A stretch of 30,569 nucleotides of DNA from an uncultured Eubacteriales bacterium. GTDB taxonomy: Bacteria; Bacillota; Clostridia; Oscillospirales; CAG-272. Under the pieces are notes generated by a model, which had not been told where the DNA came from, ran no database searches, and saw only the letters and a program-made list of their open reading frames with translations. A program made the translations under genes and the position numbers. Shown here in pieces: positions 17,752 to 25,713 of the stretch (positions are counted from its first letter, which is position 1; each line of letters begins with the position of its first letter). Location of the stretch: positions 1 through 30,569 of the forward strand of contig CAKSNQ010000017.1 in assembly GCA_934476315.1 (NCBI GenBank), given 5' to 3'.

Positions 17752-19089
17752 TCAAACTTTCTCGATTATGATGTTGGTGGGGTCAACGTGCGTGACCTTG
17801 CCGGAGATGGACGCGTGCTGGGGAACCGAAAATCCGGCGGCGGCATTGGCGATGATCTGTCCCTCCGTGACCATGTCCCCGACGCTGACGCAAGGAATGG
17901 AGGGCGCGCCGATGTGCTGGGAGGTGAACACCTCGACCCACGGAAAGTCGAGCTTCTCCGCGATGTATTCGGGGACCTTGTCCAGCTTGTCCACGCCGAG
18001 CAGACGCTTCCAGCGGTCGGAGGGCATCTGACGGGCGCGGCGGTCGGGGCTGACTTTGTATTCCTCGCCGGGCTTGGCAATAAATTTCATACGGTTCTTG
18101 CCGAGGATCGCCTTGTGCGACTGAATGACGGCGCGGGGCGAGATCGACTGACAGCAGGCGGCGATTTCGCAGATGCCGCAGGAGGAGCAGGTCGTCGCCG
18201 TGAGGATGTCCTCCGGCATAGCCTCCGCCACGGCGTTTTCCACGCGGACGTGCTTGTGCGGTTCGATCGGGTAGCCGAGCAGGTTGCGGGGGCACATGTC
18301 GGTGCAACGGGTGCACTGGCAACAAGCCGTCGCCGCGAGGTTGAGCTGCGCCTGCACCGTCCGCTTCTTGGTGAAGATGGCGGGGATGTCGTCCGGCAGG
18401 ATCATCAGTCCCTTGGTCGCCTTGGTGACGATCGCCCGGGACGGGTCGATGATGCGTCCCATGGAGGGACCGCCGTCGAGCACGGTGTGACCCGCGGGAA
18501 CGGTAATGCCCAGCTTTTCAAACAGGGCGGAAATGCGCACGCCGACCGGGACGCGCACCACGTAGGAGCGCGGGATGTCGCCGCCGACGGTCAGCCATTT
18601 TTCGATAACGGGCTTGTTGTGGCGGAGCGCGGCGCGGATGTTGTAGACGGTTTCAAGGTTCATGACGATGACGCCGACGGTCATCGGGAGCTGTCCGGGC
18701 GGAACCAGCCGACCGGTCGCCTCATAGATGAGGTTGATTTCGTCGCCCATGGGGTAGACGTTGGGGAGGAGCTTGAGGTGGATGCCGGCAGCCATTTCCT
18801 GCCCGTCCACCCAGTGGAGTGCCTTGCCCTTGTTGAGCTTGACGGCGAGGATGCAATGGTTGATGTTGGTCATCTCCATGATCGCCTGTGCGCCCTCAAT
18901 GACGCGGTACAGGCGCTCGCGCAGGAGCATGTAGTCGGTGTAGAGCAGGGGCTCACACTCGGCGGCGTTGATGATGAGGGTGTCGGCGCCCTCCGCCAGT
19001 TTCGCGTAGGACGGGAAGCCCGCGCCGCCCGCGCCGACGACGCCTGCGGTCTGAATCAGTTGTTTTACTTGCGAAAGTTCCAAAATCAA
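17752..19089 (-). CDS. pduS: PduS-type RnfC-like flavo-iron-sulfur electron carrier
   Basis: This is a lumenal redox protein of metabolosomes, related to RnfC and NuoF. The start is TTG at 19089, preceded by AGGGAG; no ATG gives a better start. The 445 residues have the Gly-rich nucleotide/flavin segment GVVGAGGAGFPSYAKL (16-31), the NAAECEPLLYTD motif (41-52), two ferredoxin-like clusters (Cys256/257, 259, 262, 266 and Cys301, 304, 307, 312/313) and a C-terminal biotinyl-like beta domain (GDMVTEGQIIANAAAGFSVPQHASISG). In Salmonella, PduS reduces cobalamin; no B12 enzyme is here, so general electron balancing with PduT is likelier. Confidence 0.93.
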   Translation of the reverse strand: MILELSQVKQLIQTAGVVGAGGAGFPSYAKLAEGADTLIINAAECEPLLYTDYMLLRERLYRVIEGAQAIMEMTNINHCILAVKLNKGKALHWVDGQEMAAGIHLKLLPNVYPMGDEINLIYEATGRLVPPGQLPMTVGVIVMNLETVYNIRAALRHNKPVIEKWLTVGGDIPRSYVVRVPVGVRISALFEKLGITVPAGHTVLDGGPSMGRIIDPSRAIVTKATKGLMILPDDIPAIFTKKRTVQAQLNLAATACCQCTRCTDMCPRNLLGYPIEPHKHVRVENAVAEAMPEDILTATTCSSCGICEIAACCQSISPRAVIQSHKAILGKNRMKFIAKPGEEYKVSPDRRARQMPSDRWKRLLGVDKLDKVPEYIAEKLDFPWVEVFTSQHIGAPSIPCVSVGDMVTEGQIIANAAAGFSVPQHASISGKVTHVDPTNIIIEKV

Positions 19090-19480
19090 TACTCTCCCTT
19101 TTCTCGGGCGTCGCGCGGACGCCGTGCGGATTGTAAACAGAAATCAGCGATAAACGGTTATTGTGAAAAATCAAAAGAAGCAGGGGGGGGGAGGGGGACA
19201 CCCGGCGTGAGCCGAAGGCTCCTGGGGCGAGGGACAGACACCACGGGTTGCGGGGGAAAACGCGCCGCGCACCGAGGACAACCTGCGACGAAAGCCGCGG
19301 GTGAACCCAAGTCGCGGGGGAGCCTAACTTTGGCGATTCCCCCCGGGGGATCTCAAGTTTGCAAGCAATCAAATTGCGGCGAACAGGGCGTGAAAACCGC
19401 GCGCCCGTACCGACGCATTGCTTGCACGAACCGTTTCAACCATGCAGCCGTGCCGCTCTTGTCGGCACCCGGGTGCGGCG
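19090..19480. other. 391-base GC-rich spacer, no gene
   Basis: This spacer lies between the pentamer gene and pduS. It holds a run of nine Gs near 19185, loose CGCGGG/GGGGGA repeats and an RBS for pduS at its left end. I found no promoter with both boxes and no strong hairpin with a T tail. Confidence 0.6.
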
Positions 19481-19735
19481 TCAGACCTGATCGACGATAC
19501 CGACGACAACCGCGTCCACCGGAACGTCCGGGTGACTCATTGCCAGCCGCGCGCCCGAGCCGGTCGTGACGAGAACCGTCTCGCCGATGCCCGCGCCCAC
19601 GCTGTCCACGGCGATGATGAATTTGTCCGTGTCCTTGCCGTTTTCGATCAGGCGGATTTCGAGAAATTTCGACCCGACGAGCGCGGATTGCTTGCGGGTG
19701 GACACGATGTTGGAGACGACGATTCCTTTGAGCAT
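19481..19735 (-). CDS. eutN: EutN/CcmL/PduN-type BMC-P shell vertex protein
   Basis: This 84-residue protein forms pentamers that cap the vertices of the shell. The ATG at 19735 is preceded by GAGGTAG; a longer open frame to 20011 overlaps pduL and is unrelated to the family. The sequence has the BMC-P pattern: MLKGIVVSNIVSTRKQSALVG, then FLEIRLIENG, IIAVDSVGAGIGETVLVTTGSGAR, and VDAVVVGIVDQV at the end. It is the only pentamer gene seen, enough to close an icosahedral shell. It lies 97 bases after pduL. Confidence 0.94.
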   Translation of the reverse strand: MLKGIVVSNIVSTRKQSALVGSKFLEIRLIENGKDTDKFIIAVDSVGAGIGETVLVTTGSGARLAMSHPDVPVDAVVVGIVDQV

Positions 19736-19832
19736 AAGACTACCTCTATCCTCTGCGAGATTCCCGCTCACGCGCGGGGCGCGGTATGGCAGACAGGCGG
19801 CACGCACCGCGTGGCGTGACGGATGTGCGGGA

Positions 19833-20525
19833 TTACTTTCTGACGACGCTGACACGGGCGCCGTTGCCGATTCCCGCGGCGTTGGCGTCGTCGGTGTCCA
19901 CGTGCATTTCCAGACGGAACTTGGGGCTGACGCGAATCTGAACGTCGAACCAACGCGTGCGGCGCGTGCCGCCGTTGACATCGACGTCAATGGTGTCGCC
20001 GTCCGCCACACCGAAGTGCGCGGCGTCGTCCGGGCTCATGTGAATGTGACGGTTGGCGATGATACAGCCCTCACGGAGTGAAACCACGCCGCGCGGCCCG
20101 ACGATCAGAATGGGCGCGGAGCCGTCGAGCGAGCCGGATTCCCGCACGGGGGGCTTGACTTTCAGCACGAAGGAGTCGGTCTTGGAGATTTCAACCTGCG
20201 AGCGGGAGCGGAGCGGACCGAGTACGCGCACGCCCTCGATGGCGCGCATGGACGGACCGATCAGCGTCAGCGTCTCCTTGCAGGCGAACTGCCCGGGCTG
20301 GGACAGGTCCTTGAGGGGGGTCAGCTCGTAGCCGACGCCGAACAGGGTCTCCATGTCCTCTTTTGTCAGGTGAATGTGGCGGTTGGACACGCCGACGGGA
20401 ATTTCGCCTTCGGCAACGTCCGTCGCCGCCGCTCCCGCCTGTGCGCCCGGTTGCGCGGGGGAGGAATTCAGCTCGGCGAGAACCTTTTTGACCATTTCGG
20501 CGACAGTGGACGCATTGTATTCCAT
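19833..20525 (-). CDS. pduL: PduL-type phosphotransacylase with encapsulation peptide
   Basis: This enzyme converts acyl-CoA and phosphate to acyl-phosphate and free CoA inside the compartment, recycling CoA for PduP. The ATG at 20525 follows GTGAGG. The 230 residues begin with a predicted amphipathic helix (about 1-20, VAEMVKKVLAELN), then an Ala/Gly/Pro linker (21-40), then two PduL barrels with zinc-site motifs SNRHIHLT (His50, His52) and ANRHIHMSPDD (His160, His162). The N-terminal helix closely resembles that of the alcohol dehydrogenase. The product would go to AckA to form ATP. Confidence 0.95.
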   Translation of the reverse strand: MEYNASTVAEMVKKVLAELNSSPAQPGAQAGAAATDVAEGEIPVGVSNRHIHLTKEDMETLFGVGYELTPLKDLSQPGQFACKETLTLIGPSMRAIEGVRVLGPLRSRSQVEISKTDSFVLKVKPPVRESGSLDGSAPILIVGPRGVVSLREGCIIANRHIHMSPDDAAHFGVADGDTIDVDVNGGTRRTRWFDVQIRVSPKFRLEMHVDTDDANAAGIGNGARVSVVRK

Positions 20526-20920
20526 AAGACAGCCTCACTTCTTTAATCTTTTATGAAGGAAAACGCGCACAGCGGCGCGGAATTTACAATTTCAGACCCG
20601 ACGCGGCGGGGACGCCGGGGGACTCCCGGAAAATAAACGAAGAACAAACGAAAAGCGAATGTAACGCAAGCGCGAAAATAAGGAAAAAGTCGGAAACGGC
20701 GGGGAAAGTGCGAATACGCGAACCCACGCGGACATACGAACACACGAACCCACGCGAAATACGTGCGAAGCATACGCGAACCCACGCGAAATGCGTGCGG
20801 AGCGCGCGCCGATCGGACACCGACCCGGGGAAAAGCGAAAATCGGCGGGTGGGGCGCGGGAAACGGAAAGGTCCCCCGCGCTCCGTGCCGGACGTCAAAG
20901 AAATTTGTCTGCGCCGTAAA
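20526..20920. other. 395-base spacer with degenerate repeats, no gene
   Basis: This spacer lies between a BMC-H gene and pduL. CGAACCCACGCG occurs exactly three times (20719-20730, 20745-20756, 20777-20788) within a longer run of related CGAA and ACGCG words. I see no gene, promoter or strong terminator. Confidence 0.75.
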
Positions 20921-21193
20921 TTACTTGATAACGGGCAGGATCTTTTCAACGTCAGCGTGCGGTCTGGGAATGACGTGGGTTGCAACAACCTCGCCCAGGT
21001 TAGCGGCAGCGGCACCGCCGGCTTCGACAGCGGCTTTGACAGCGCCGACGTCGCCACGAACCATGACGCTCACCAATCCGGAACCGATCTTCTCGGAACC
21101 GATGAGGATGACGTTTGCCGCCTTGCACATAGCATCGGCAGCCTCGATTGCGGCAACCAGACCGCGGGTTTCGACCATACCAAGAGCTTCCAT
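20921..21193 (-). CDS. BMC-H shell hexamer (PduA/EutM type), copy A
   Basis: This is a major facet protein of the shell. The ATG at 21193 is chosen because GGAGG sits seven to eleven bases before it, inside an alternative start at 21208. The 90 residues are a single canonical BMC domain: EALGMVETRGLVAAIEAADAM, pore loop EKIGSGLVSVMVRGDVGAV, ending ATHVIPRPHADVEKILPVI. The pore motif KIGSG resembles that of PduA-type shells that pass small polar metabolites. It is nearly identical to the gene at 22073-22348, in protein and DNA. Confidence 0.95.
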   Translation of the reverse strand: MEALGMVETRGLVAAIEAADAMCKAANVILIGSEKIGSGLVSVMVRGDVGAVKAAVEAGGAAAANLGEVVATHVIPRPHADVEKILPVIK

Positions 21194-21492
21194 GAGATTA
21201 TCCTCCATGTAAAAAATGTATTTTTTGTTTATTCAACAAACAATGTAAGGGTGCACAGCCGGGGGCATGTGCGGGGCGCGGGTGGCTTGCGAGTGAGCCG
21301 GGAAATCCGGTGGAGCGTCAGCAAAACCGACGCGATCGGCAATCAACCGAGCGTCAACGAATCCGACGCGAGTCGGGGAGCCGAACGAACGTTGGCAAAA
21401 CCAACGGGATGTCAGCGAACCCGACATTATCGGAAACCGACGGACGTCAGCGAACCCGACAACAGCCGGGAACCGGCGTGAGCCGGGGAGCC
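21194..21492. other. 299-base spacer with degenerate repeats, no gene
   Basis: GTCAGCGAACCCGACA is found at 21411-21426 and again at 21446-21461, a 35-base period. Variants such as CGTCAACGAATCCGACGCG fill the rest. No gene or clear promoter is seen. Confidence 0.7.
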
Positions 21493-21780
21493 TCACTCTG
21501 CTTTTTTCTTCTTGAGAAACCGGAGAATTCCGGGATGGGGGCGCGCGATGACCTCGTGCAGCTTGACCGTCCCGACTTCAGCGGCGGCGGCGACTCCGGC
21601 GTCCAGCGCGGCAGTCACCGCGCCGACCGAGCCTTCCACCACGACCGTGACCAGCTTGCCGCCCAGTCGCTTTTCCGCGCAGATGAACTGCACGTTTGCG
21701 GCTTTGAGCATGGCATCCAGCCCTGTGATGGCGGCGACCAGCGCCTGTACCTCAAGAAGAGCGATCGCCTTGTCTTCCAT
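21493..21780 (-). CDS. BMC-H shell hexamer, divergent paralog
   Basis: The 95 residues form one BMC domain: KAIALLEVQALVAAITGLDAMLKAANV, pore loop EKRLGGKLVTVVVEGSVGAV, HEVIARPHPGIL. It differs from the PduA-type copies at many positions, including the pore (RLGGK for KIGSG, adding positive charge), and ends in a basic KKKKAE tail. The ATG at 21780 is preceded by AGGTCAGG. It lies between the two near-identical BMC-H genes. A different pore selectivity or a contact through the basic tail is possible. Confidence 0.92.
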   Translation of the reverse strand: MEDKAIALLEVQALVAAITGLDAMLKAANVQFICAEKRLGGKLVTVVVEGSVGAVTAALDAGVAAAAEVGTVKLHEVIARPHPGILRFLKKKKAE

Positions 21781-22072
21781 AAGATTGACCTGACCTTTCT
21801 ATCTGTTGACCGATCCGTCGGACCGGTCGGTGTTCGGGGCGTCCCCGGCGACCGGCGCACAGGTAAAACCTGCGCCATCAAACGCAACGCGGCACTACGC
21901 GCGGCTTGGCGCTATGCGCGGCGCGGCTCATTGGGCGTAGCTCGACGCATTAAGTGCGGCTTGGCGCTGTGCGCGGCTTGGCGCTGTGTGCGGCTTGACT
22001 CGTGAGAGTAGCTTGGCGCGTGAGCGTAGCTTGGCGCTATGCGCAGGGCGTCGGGGACCTTTTCGTCAAATC
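21781..22072. other. 292-base spacer with degenerate repeats, no gene
   Basis: GCTTGGCGCTRTG occurs four times (21904-21916, 21959-21971, 21976-21988, 22029-22041), with shorter partial copies between. The unit is unlike those of neighbouring spacers. I see no gene here. Confidence 0.75.
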
Positions 22073-22348
22073 TTATTTAATGACGGGCAGGATTTTTTCC
22101 ACATCGGTGTGGGGTCTGGGAATGACGTGGGTTGCAACAACCTCGCCCAGGTTAGCGGCAGCGGCACCGCCGGCTTCGACAGCGGCTTTGACAGCGCCGA
22201 CGTCACCACGAACCATGACGCTCACCAATCCGGACCCGATCTTCTCGGAGCCGATCAGGACAACGTTCGCCGCCTTGCACATCGCATCGGCAGCCTCGAT
22301 TGCGGCAACCAGACCGCGGGTTTCGACCATACCAAGAGCTTCCAACAT
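22073..22348 (-). CDS. BMC-H shell hexamer (PduA/EutM type), copy B
   Basis: The 91 residues make a canonical BMC domain that differs from copy A (20921-21193) only by one extra N-terminal residue and two substitutions (VV for VI near residue 34, HTD for HAD near the end). The ATG at 22348 follows AAAGGAG. The DNA is also nearly identical over long stretches, so the duplication is recent or kept alike by gene conversion. Two copies would raise the dose of the main facet protein. Confidence 0.95.
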   Translation of the reverse strand: MLEALGMVETRGLVAAIEAADAMCKAANVVLIGSEKIGSGLVSVMVRGDVGAVKAAVEAGGAAAANLGEVVATHVIPRPHTDVEKILPVIK

Positions 22349-22400
22349 AACTTTAATCTCCTTTGGATTTCATTTTATCATTACTGTTTTTGTGGGAATG

Positions 22401-22718
22401 TTAAATCGTTGAGTTTTTCCCGAGCGCGTTGAGGTGAGCGAACCATTCGATCTGCTCATCCTGCCGCGGGATAATGCGCGAGGCGATGAACATGCCCCGC
22501 TTTTCGGCTTCTGCCTTGCCTGCCTGCACCGCCATGTCCACGGCGGCGACGCTGCCCTCGAACTTGACCACCATGACCAGCGGCACCTCGCATTTATCTG
22601 CGTTGGCGGGCTTGTTTTTGTCAATGGCGACCAGCTCGACGTCGGCGGTCTTGAGTCCCTTGTCGGCGACGACCACCGAGGTGACAAAGCCGAAACATTC
22701 AATCATACCAAGAGCCAT
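22401..22718 (-). CDS. BMC-H shell hexamer with extended Cys-containing pore loop
   Basis: The 105 residues have a BMC domain (ALGMIECFGFVTSVVVADKGLKTADVELV, then VVKFEGSVAAVDMAVQAG), but the pore segment is longer than usual: DKNKPANADKCEVP replaces the short KIGSG-type loop. Cys43 sits in this loop. In PduT and GrpU, pore cysteines bind Fe-S clusters, so a metal site at this hexamer pore is possible. The C-terminus is extended (EQIEWFAHLNALGKNSTI). The ATG at 22718 follows GGAGGC; the gene starts 14 bases after the alcohol dehydrogenase stop. Confidence 0.88.
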   Translation of the reverse strand: MALGMIECFGFVTSVVVADKGLKTADVELVAIDKNKPANADKCEVPLVMVVKFEGSVAAVDMAVQAGKAEAEKRGMFIASRIIPRQDEQIEWFAHLNALGKNSTI

Positions 22719-22732
22719 CGGACAGCCTCCGA

Positions 22733-23926
22733 TCAGTCGGCAATGTAGCAGATCTTAATGCCCGCCTGCGAGACGTTGACTTCCATTGCCTCGTTGAGCT
22801 TTTCGAGCGGGAAGGAATGGGTGACCAGCTCCTCAATCGGGATGTTCATTTCCTTGCACTGACGCAGGAACGCCATGGTGGTGGGATAATCCTCGGCGGT
22901 GTAGTCCCACGAGCCGACGATGGTGATCTCCTTGTTGCACATAGCGAAGTGCGGGTTGATGGAATACTCGCCGTTGTTGACGAAGAAGCCCATTTCGCAC
23001 ATACCGCCGCCGCGACGGATGTAATCATAGATGGAAGCGGCAGCCATGGGAGCGCCCGTGCACTGGTAGGCGAAGTCCGCGCCCTGACCGTCGGAGACCT
23101 CCTTGACGATCTTCACGCGATCGGCAAGCTCGGTGACTTCCTTGAAGTTGATGGTCGTCTTGGCGCCGAGGCGTTTTGCCATATCCAGACGCTTCTGCGC
23201 GCCGTCGATGGCGATGATGTGGTTGATGCCTGCGGCACGGAGAACCGCGCACATCATCAGACCGACCGGTCCACAGCCCTGAAGCACGACCTTGGAGTTG
23301 AAGTTGAGCAGCCCCGTGCTCATGCCGCGGTAGAGCGCGTGCACGCAGACGCAGGCGACCTCAAGAAGCATTCTCTGCTTGAGGTCCAGATCGTTGACCT
23401 GGAAGTAGGTCGCACCCTTGGCGCGGATGAGCAGATGGGTGGCGAACCAGCCGTTGAGCGGGTTTTCCTTGTTCTGCGGCATCAGACCGAAGATGCCCTG
23501 CTTGTCGCACAGGTTGGTGTTGCCGGGGTGCATACGGCAGACGTGGCACTCGCCGCAGGAGATGACCGAGGTGACGATCTTGTCTCCGACCTTGAGCGGC
23601 TTGCCCGCGGTGTCGCACTTGACGTTCTTGCCCAGCGCGATGATCTCACCCGTTCCTTCGTGACCGAGGATGACGGGGCACATGCCGAACGGATCGCCCT
23701 TCCACTCGTGAACGTCGGTGCCGCAGACGCCGGCGCCCTCGACGCGGACAAGGATGTCATCGTCGCGGAGCTCGGGGATGGCGACCTCCTGAATTTCGAT
23801 TTTCTTGGGAGCGGTCAGGACGGCGACCTTGGCAGTGCCGGGCTTGCTTCCCGCGGGAGCGGAGCCGTTCATGCCGGCGAGAACCTGACGAACGACGCTC
23901 TCAATCTGAGCAGCATTCAGTTCCAT
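22733..23926 (-). CDS. Zinc-dependent medium-chain alcohol dehydrogenase with encapsulation peptide
   Basis: It probably reduces the compartment's aldehyde to an alcohol while regenerating NAD+ for PduP. The ATG at 23926 follows AAAGGA. The 397 residues start with an amphipathic helix (1-20) and a Gly/Ala/Pro linker, then the MDR fold: catalytic zinc Cys68 (GVCGTDVHEW) and His89-Glu90 (GHEGTGEI), structural zinc Cys124, 127, 130 and 140, and the Rossmann motif QGCGPVGLMM. The last structural Cys is spaced slightly wider than usual. Well-studied metabolosomes use iron-type PduQ/EutG, so an MDR enzyme is a different solution. It resembles sorbitol/threonine dehydrogenases; the substrate is unproven. 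Confidence 0.9.
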   Translation of the reverse strand: MELNAAQIESVVRQVLAGMNGSAPAGSKPGTAKVAVLTAPKKIEIQEVAIPELRDDDILVRVEGAGVCGTDVHEWKGDPFGMCPVILGHEGTGEIIALGKNVKCDTAGKPLKVGDKIVTSVISCGECHVCRMHPGNTNLCDKQGIFGLMPQNKENPLNGWFATHLLIRAKGATYFQVNDLDLKQRMLLEVACVCVHALYRGMSTGLLNFNSKVVLQGCGPVGLMMCAVLRAAGINHIIAIDGAQKRLDMAKRLGAKTTINFKEVTELADRVKIVKEVSDGQGADFAYQCTGAPMAAASIYDYIRRGGGMCEMGFFVNNGEYSINPHFAMCNKEITIVGSWDYTAEDYPTTMAFLRQCKEMNIPIEELVTHSFPLEKLNEAMEVNVSQAGIKICYIAD

Positions 23927-23974
23927 AATATATGTAATCCTTTCCTTAATATAATCCTTGGAAAAAACGCGGGG

Positions 23975-25438
23975 TCAGATGATGTGGAAGCTGTCCACCA
24001 TGACACAGCGGCGGCGGCGGGTAAAGCTGCGTGCGCTGGTCAGACCCTCGCCCGTGGGACCGGCGATGGTAAAGGTTGCGTGACCCTCGCCGCCGAATCC
24101 GATGCCGGCGTAGGAGGGGGCGTTCTTGACGAAAATGGTCGTTTCGATCGCCTTGGCGAAGCGGCTGAGGTTGTCGATGTTCTTGGAGTGCATGTGCGCG
24201 GTGTGGCGGTTGCCGTGCTCCGCCTTGACTGCCAGATCAATCGCCTCGTCGATGTCCTTGACGCGGACAATGCCGAGGATCGGCATCATCAGCTCCTCCT
24301 GCACGAACAGGTGCTCGAAGGGAACCTCGCAGATGACGCAACGGATTTCGTCGCCCACCCGGATGCCCATTTTAGCGAGCAGGACCTTGGCGTCTCTGCC
24401 CACGCAGTCGCGGTTGACGACGTGCTTGACAACCTTGCCGTTCTCATCCTTGACTTCCTTGAGAACGATCTTTGCCAGCTCGTCCGCCTGCTCACGGGTG
24501 ATCTTGTAGCAACCGTTCTGCATCATGCCCGCAATCAGCTCGTCGGCGACGTTGTCGAACACGAACACTTCCTTTTCGGCGATGCAGGGCAGGTTGTTGT
24601 CGAAGGTGCAACCGTCGATGATGTCCTTTGCCGCCTTGCGGATGTCCGCCGTATCGTCCACGATGACGGGGGGGTTACCCGCGCCCGCGCCGATGGCTTT
24701 CTTGCCCGAGGACAGCACGGCTTTGACGACGCCGGGACCGCCCGTGCAGACCAGGAGACGGATGAGCGGGGACTTGTACATGATCTGCGCCGTATCCATG
24801 GTCGGCTTGACGACCGAGGCAACCAGCACGCGGGGACCGCCCGCCTTGGCGCAGGCGCGGTTGATGAGATCGACCGCGTAGTTGGAGGTCGCGATGGCAT
24901 TGGGGTGGGGGTTAAAGACCACGCCGTTGCCCGCCGCGATCATGCCGATGCTGTTGCACAGCACGGTTTCGGAGGGGTTGGTGGACGGTGTGATGCTTCC
25001 GACGACGCCGAACGGCGCCATTTCGGTCAGCGTCAGACCGTTGTCGCCCGTCTTGACCGACGGCTCGATGTCCTCGGTGCCGGGGGTCTTGTCCGCGACG
25101 AGAATGTGCTTGGCGGTCTTGTGATCGACGCGTCCCATTTTGGTTTCCGCCACGCCGAGCGCCGCCATGATGTGCGCTTCCTCGCGGATCATGCCGCGGA
25201 TGACGGTAATCAGCTTTTCGCGTTCCGCCACCGACATGGCGCGGACGGTCTTGTAACCCTCGTTGGCGGCGGCGATCGCGTCGTTCATGTCCTCATAGAT
25301 GCCGATGAACTTGCGCCCGCCGTACTGCGTCGCGTCCCAGTTTTTCTCGGTGACGGGCGCGCCGGTTTCGTTGTTGAGTTTTTTGAGAACGGAGTTGACG
25401 ATGGCGTCGATCTGCGCCTGGGACCAGTTGTTTGCCAT
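23975..25438 (-). CDS. pduP: PduP/EutE-type CoA-acylating aldehyde dehydrogenase with encapsulation peptide
   Basis: This enzyme oxidises the aldehyde to acyl-CoA with NAD+ inside the shell. The ATG at 25438 follows AAGGAGAG. The 487 residues begin with an amphipathic targeting helix (about 4-22, QAQIDAIVNSVLKKLN) and a short linker. The dehydrogenase fold follows: cofactor segments (TPSTNPSETV, GAGAGNPPVIVDD), catalytic Cys285 in FDNNLPCIAEKE, and the family's C-terminal TRRRRCVM. If the aldolase makes L-lactaldehyde the product would be lactyl-CoA; propanal or acetaldehyde are alternatives. It lies next to the alcohol dehydrogenase, so redox can be balanced. Confidence 0.96.
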   Translation of the reverse strand: MANNWSQAQIDAIVNSVLKKLNNETGAPVTEKNWDATQYGGRKFIGIYEDMNDAIAAANEGYKTVRAMSVAEREKLITVIRGMIREEAHIMAALGVAETKMGRVDHKTAKHILVADKTPGTEDIEPSVKTGDNGLTLTEMAPFGVVGSITPSTNPSETVLCNSIGMIAAGNGVVFNPHPNAIATSNYAVDLINRACAKAGGPRVLVASVVKPTMDTAQIMYKSPLIRLLVCTGGPGVVKAVLSSGKKAIGAGAGNPPVIVDDTADIRKAAKDIIDGCTFDNNLPCIAEKEVFVFDNVADELIAGMMQNGCYKITREQADELAKIVLKEVKDENGKVVKHVVNRDCVGRDAKVLLAKMGIRVGDEIRCVICEVPFEHLFVQEELMMPILGIVRVKDIDEAIDLAVKAEHGNRHTAHMHSKNIDNLSRFAKAIETTIFVKNAPSYAGIGFGGEGHATFTIAGPTGEGLTSARSFTRRRRCVMVDSFHII

Positions 25439-25713
25439 GAAAATCTCTCCTTACTTTTTCACATGTGGTGCGATGTCCGGGGGTCGCTCCCTCAGTTTAA
25501 TGACCCGGGTTCGCCCCCCTTGACGTGATGTCCGGGGTTTATTCACTCGGTTCGGCGTCCGGGTTCATCCCCCTGACGCGATGCCGGGCTTGTTCTCCCC
25601 GGCGCGGCGCCCAAAGGGTCCTCCCCTCGGCGCGGCGTCCGGGATTGCCGCCCTTTTGGTGCAATGCCGGGATTTCCCGCCGGAGGACGTCGGATTTTTT
25701 GGTTGGCGCGCGG
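25439..25713. other. 275-base spacer with degenerate repeats, no gene
   Basis: GATGTCCGGGG occurs at 25472-25482 and 25527-25537, and variants such as GCGATGCCGGG and GGCGTCCGGG continue to about 25690 with a spacing near 30-55 bases. The RBS of pduP lies at the left end. I see no gene. Confidence 0.7.

Noticed and set aside
18953..19372. 139-residue minus-strand frame upstream of pduS
   Set aside because: It overlaps pduS in another frame, lacks an RBS and has low-complexity Pro/Arg/Ser composition.
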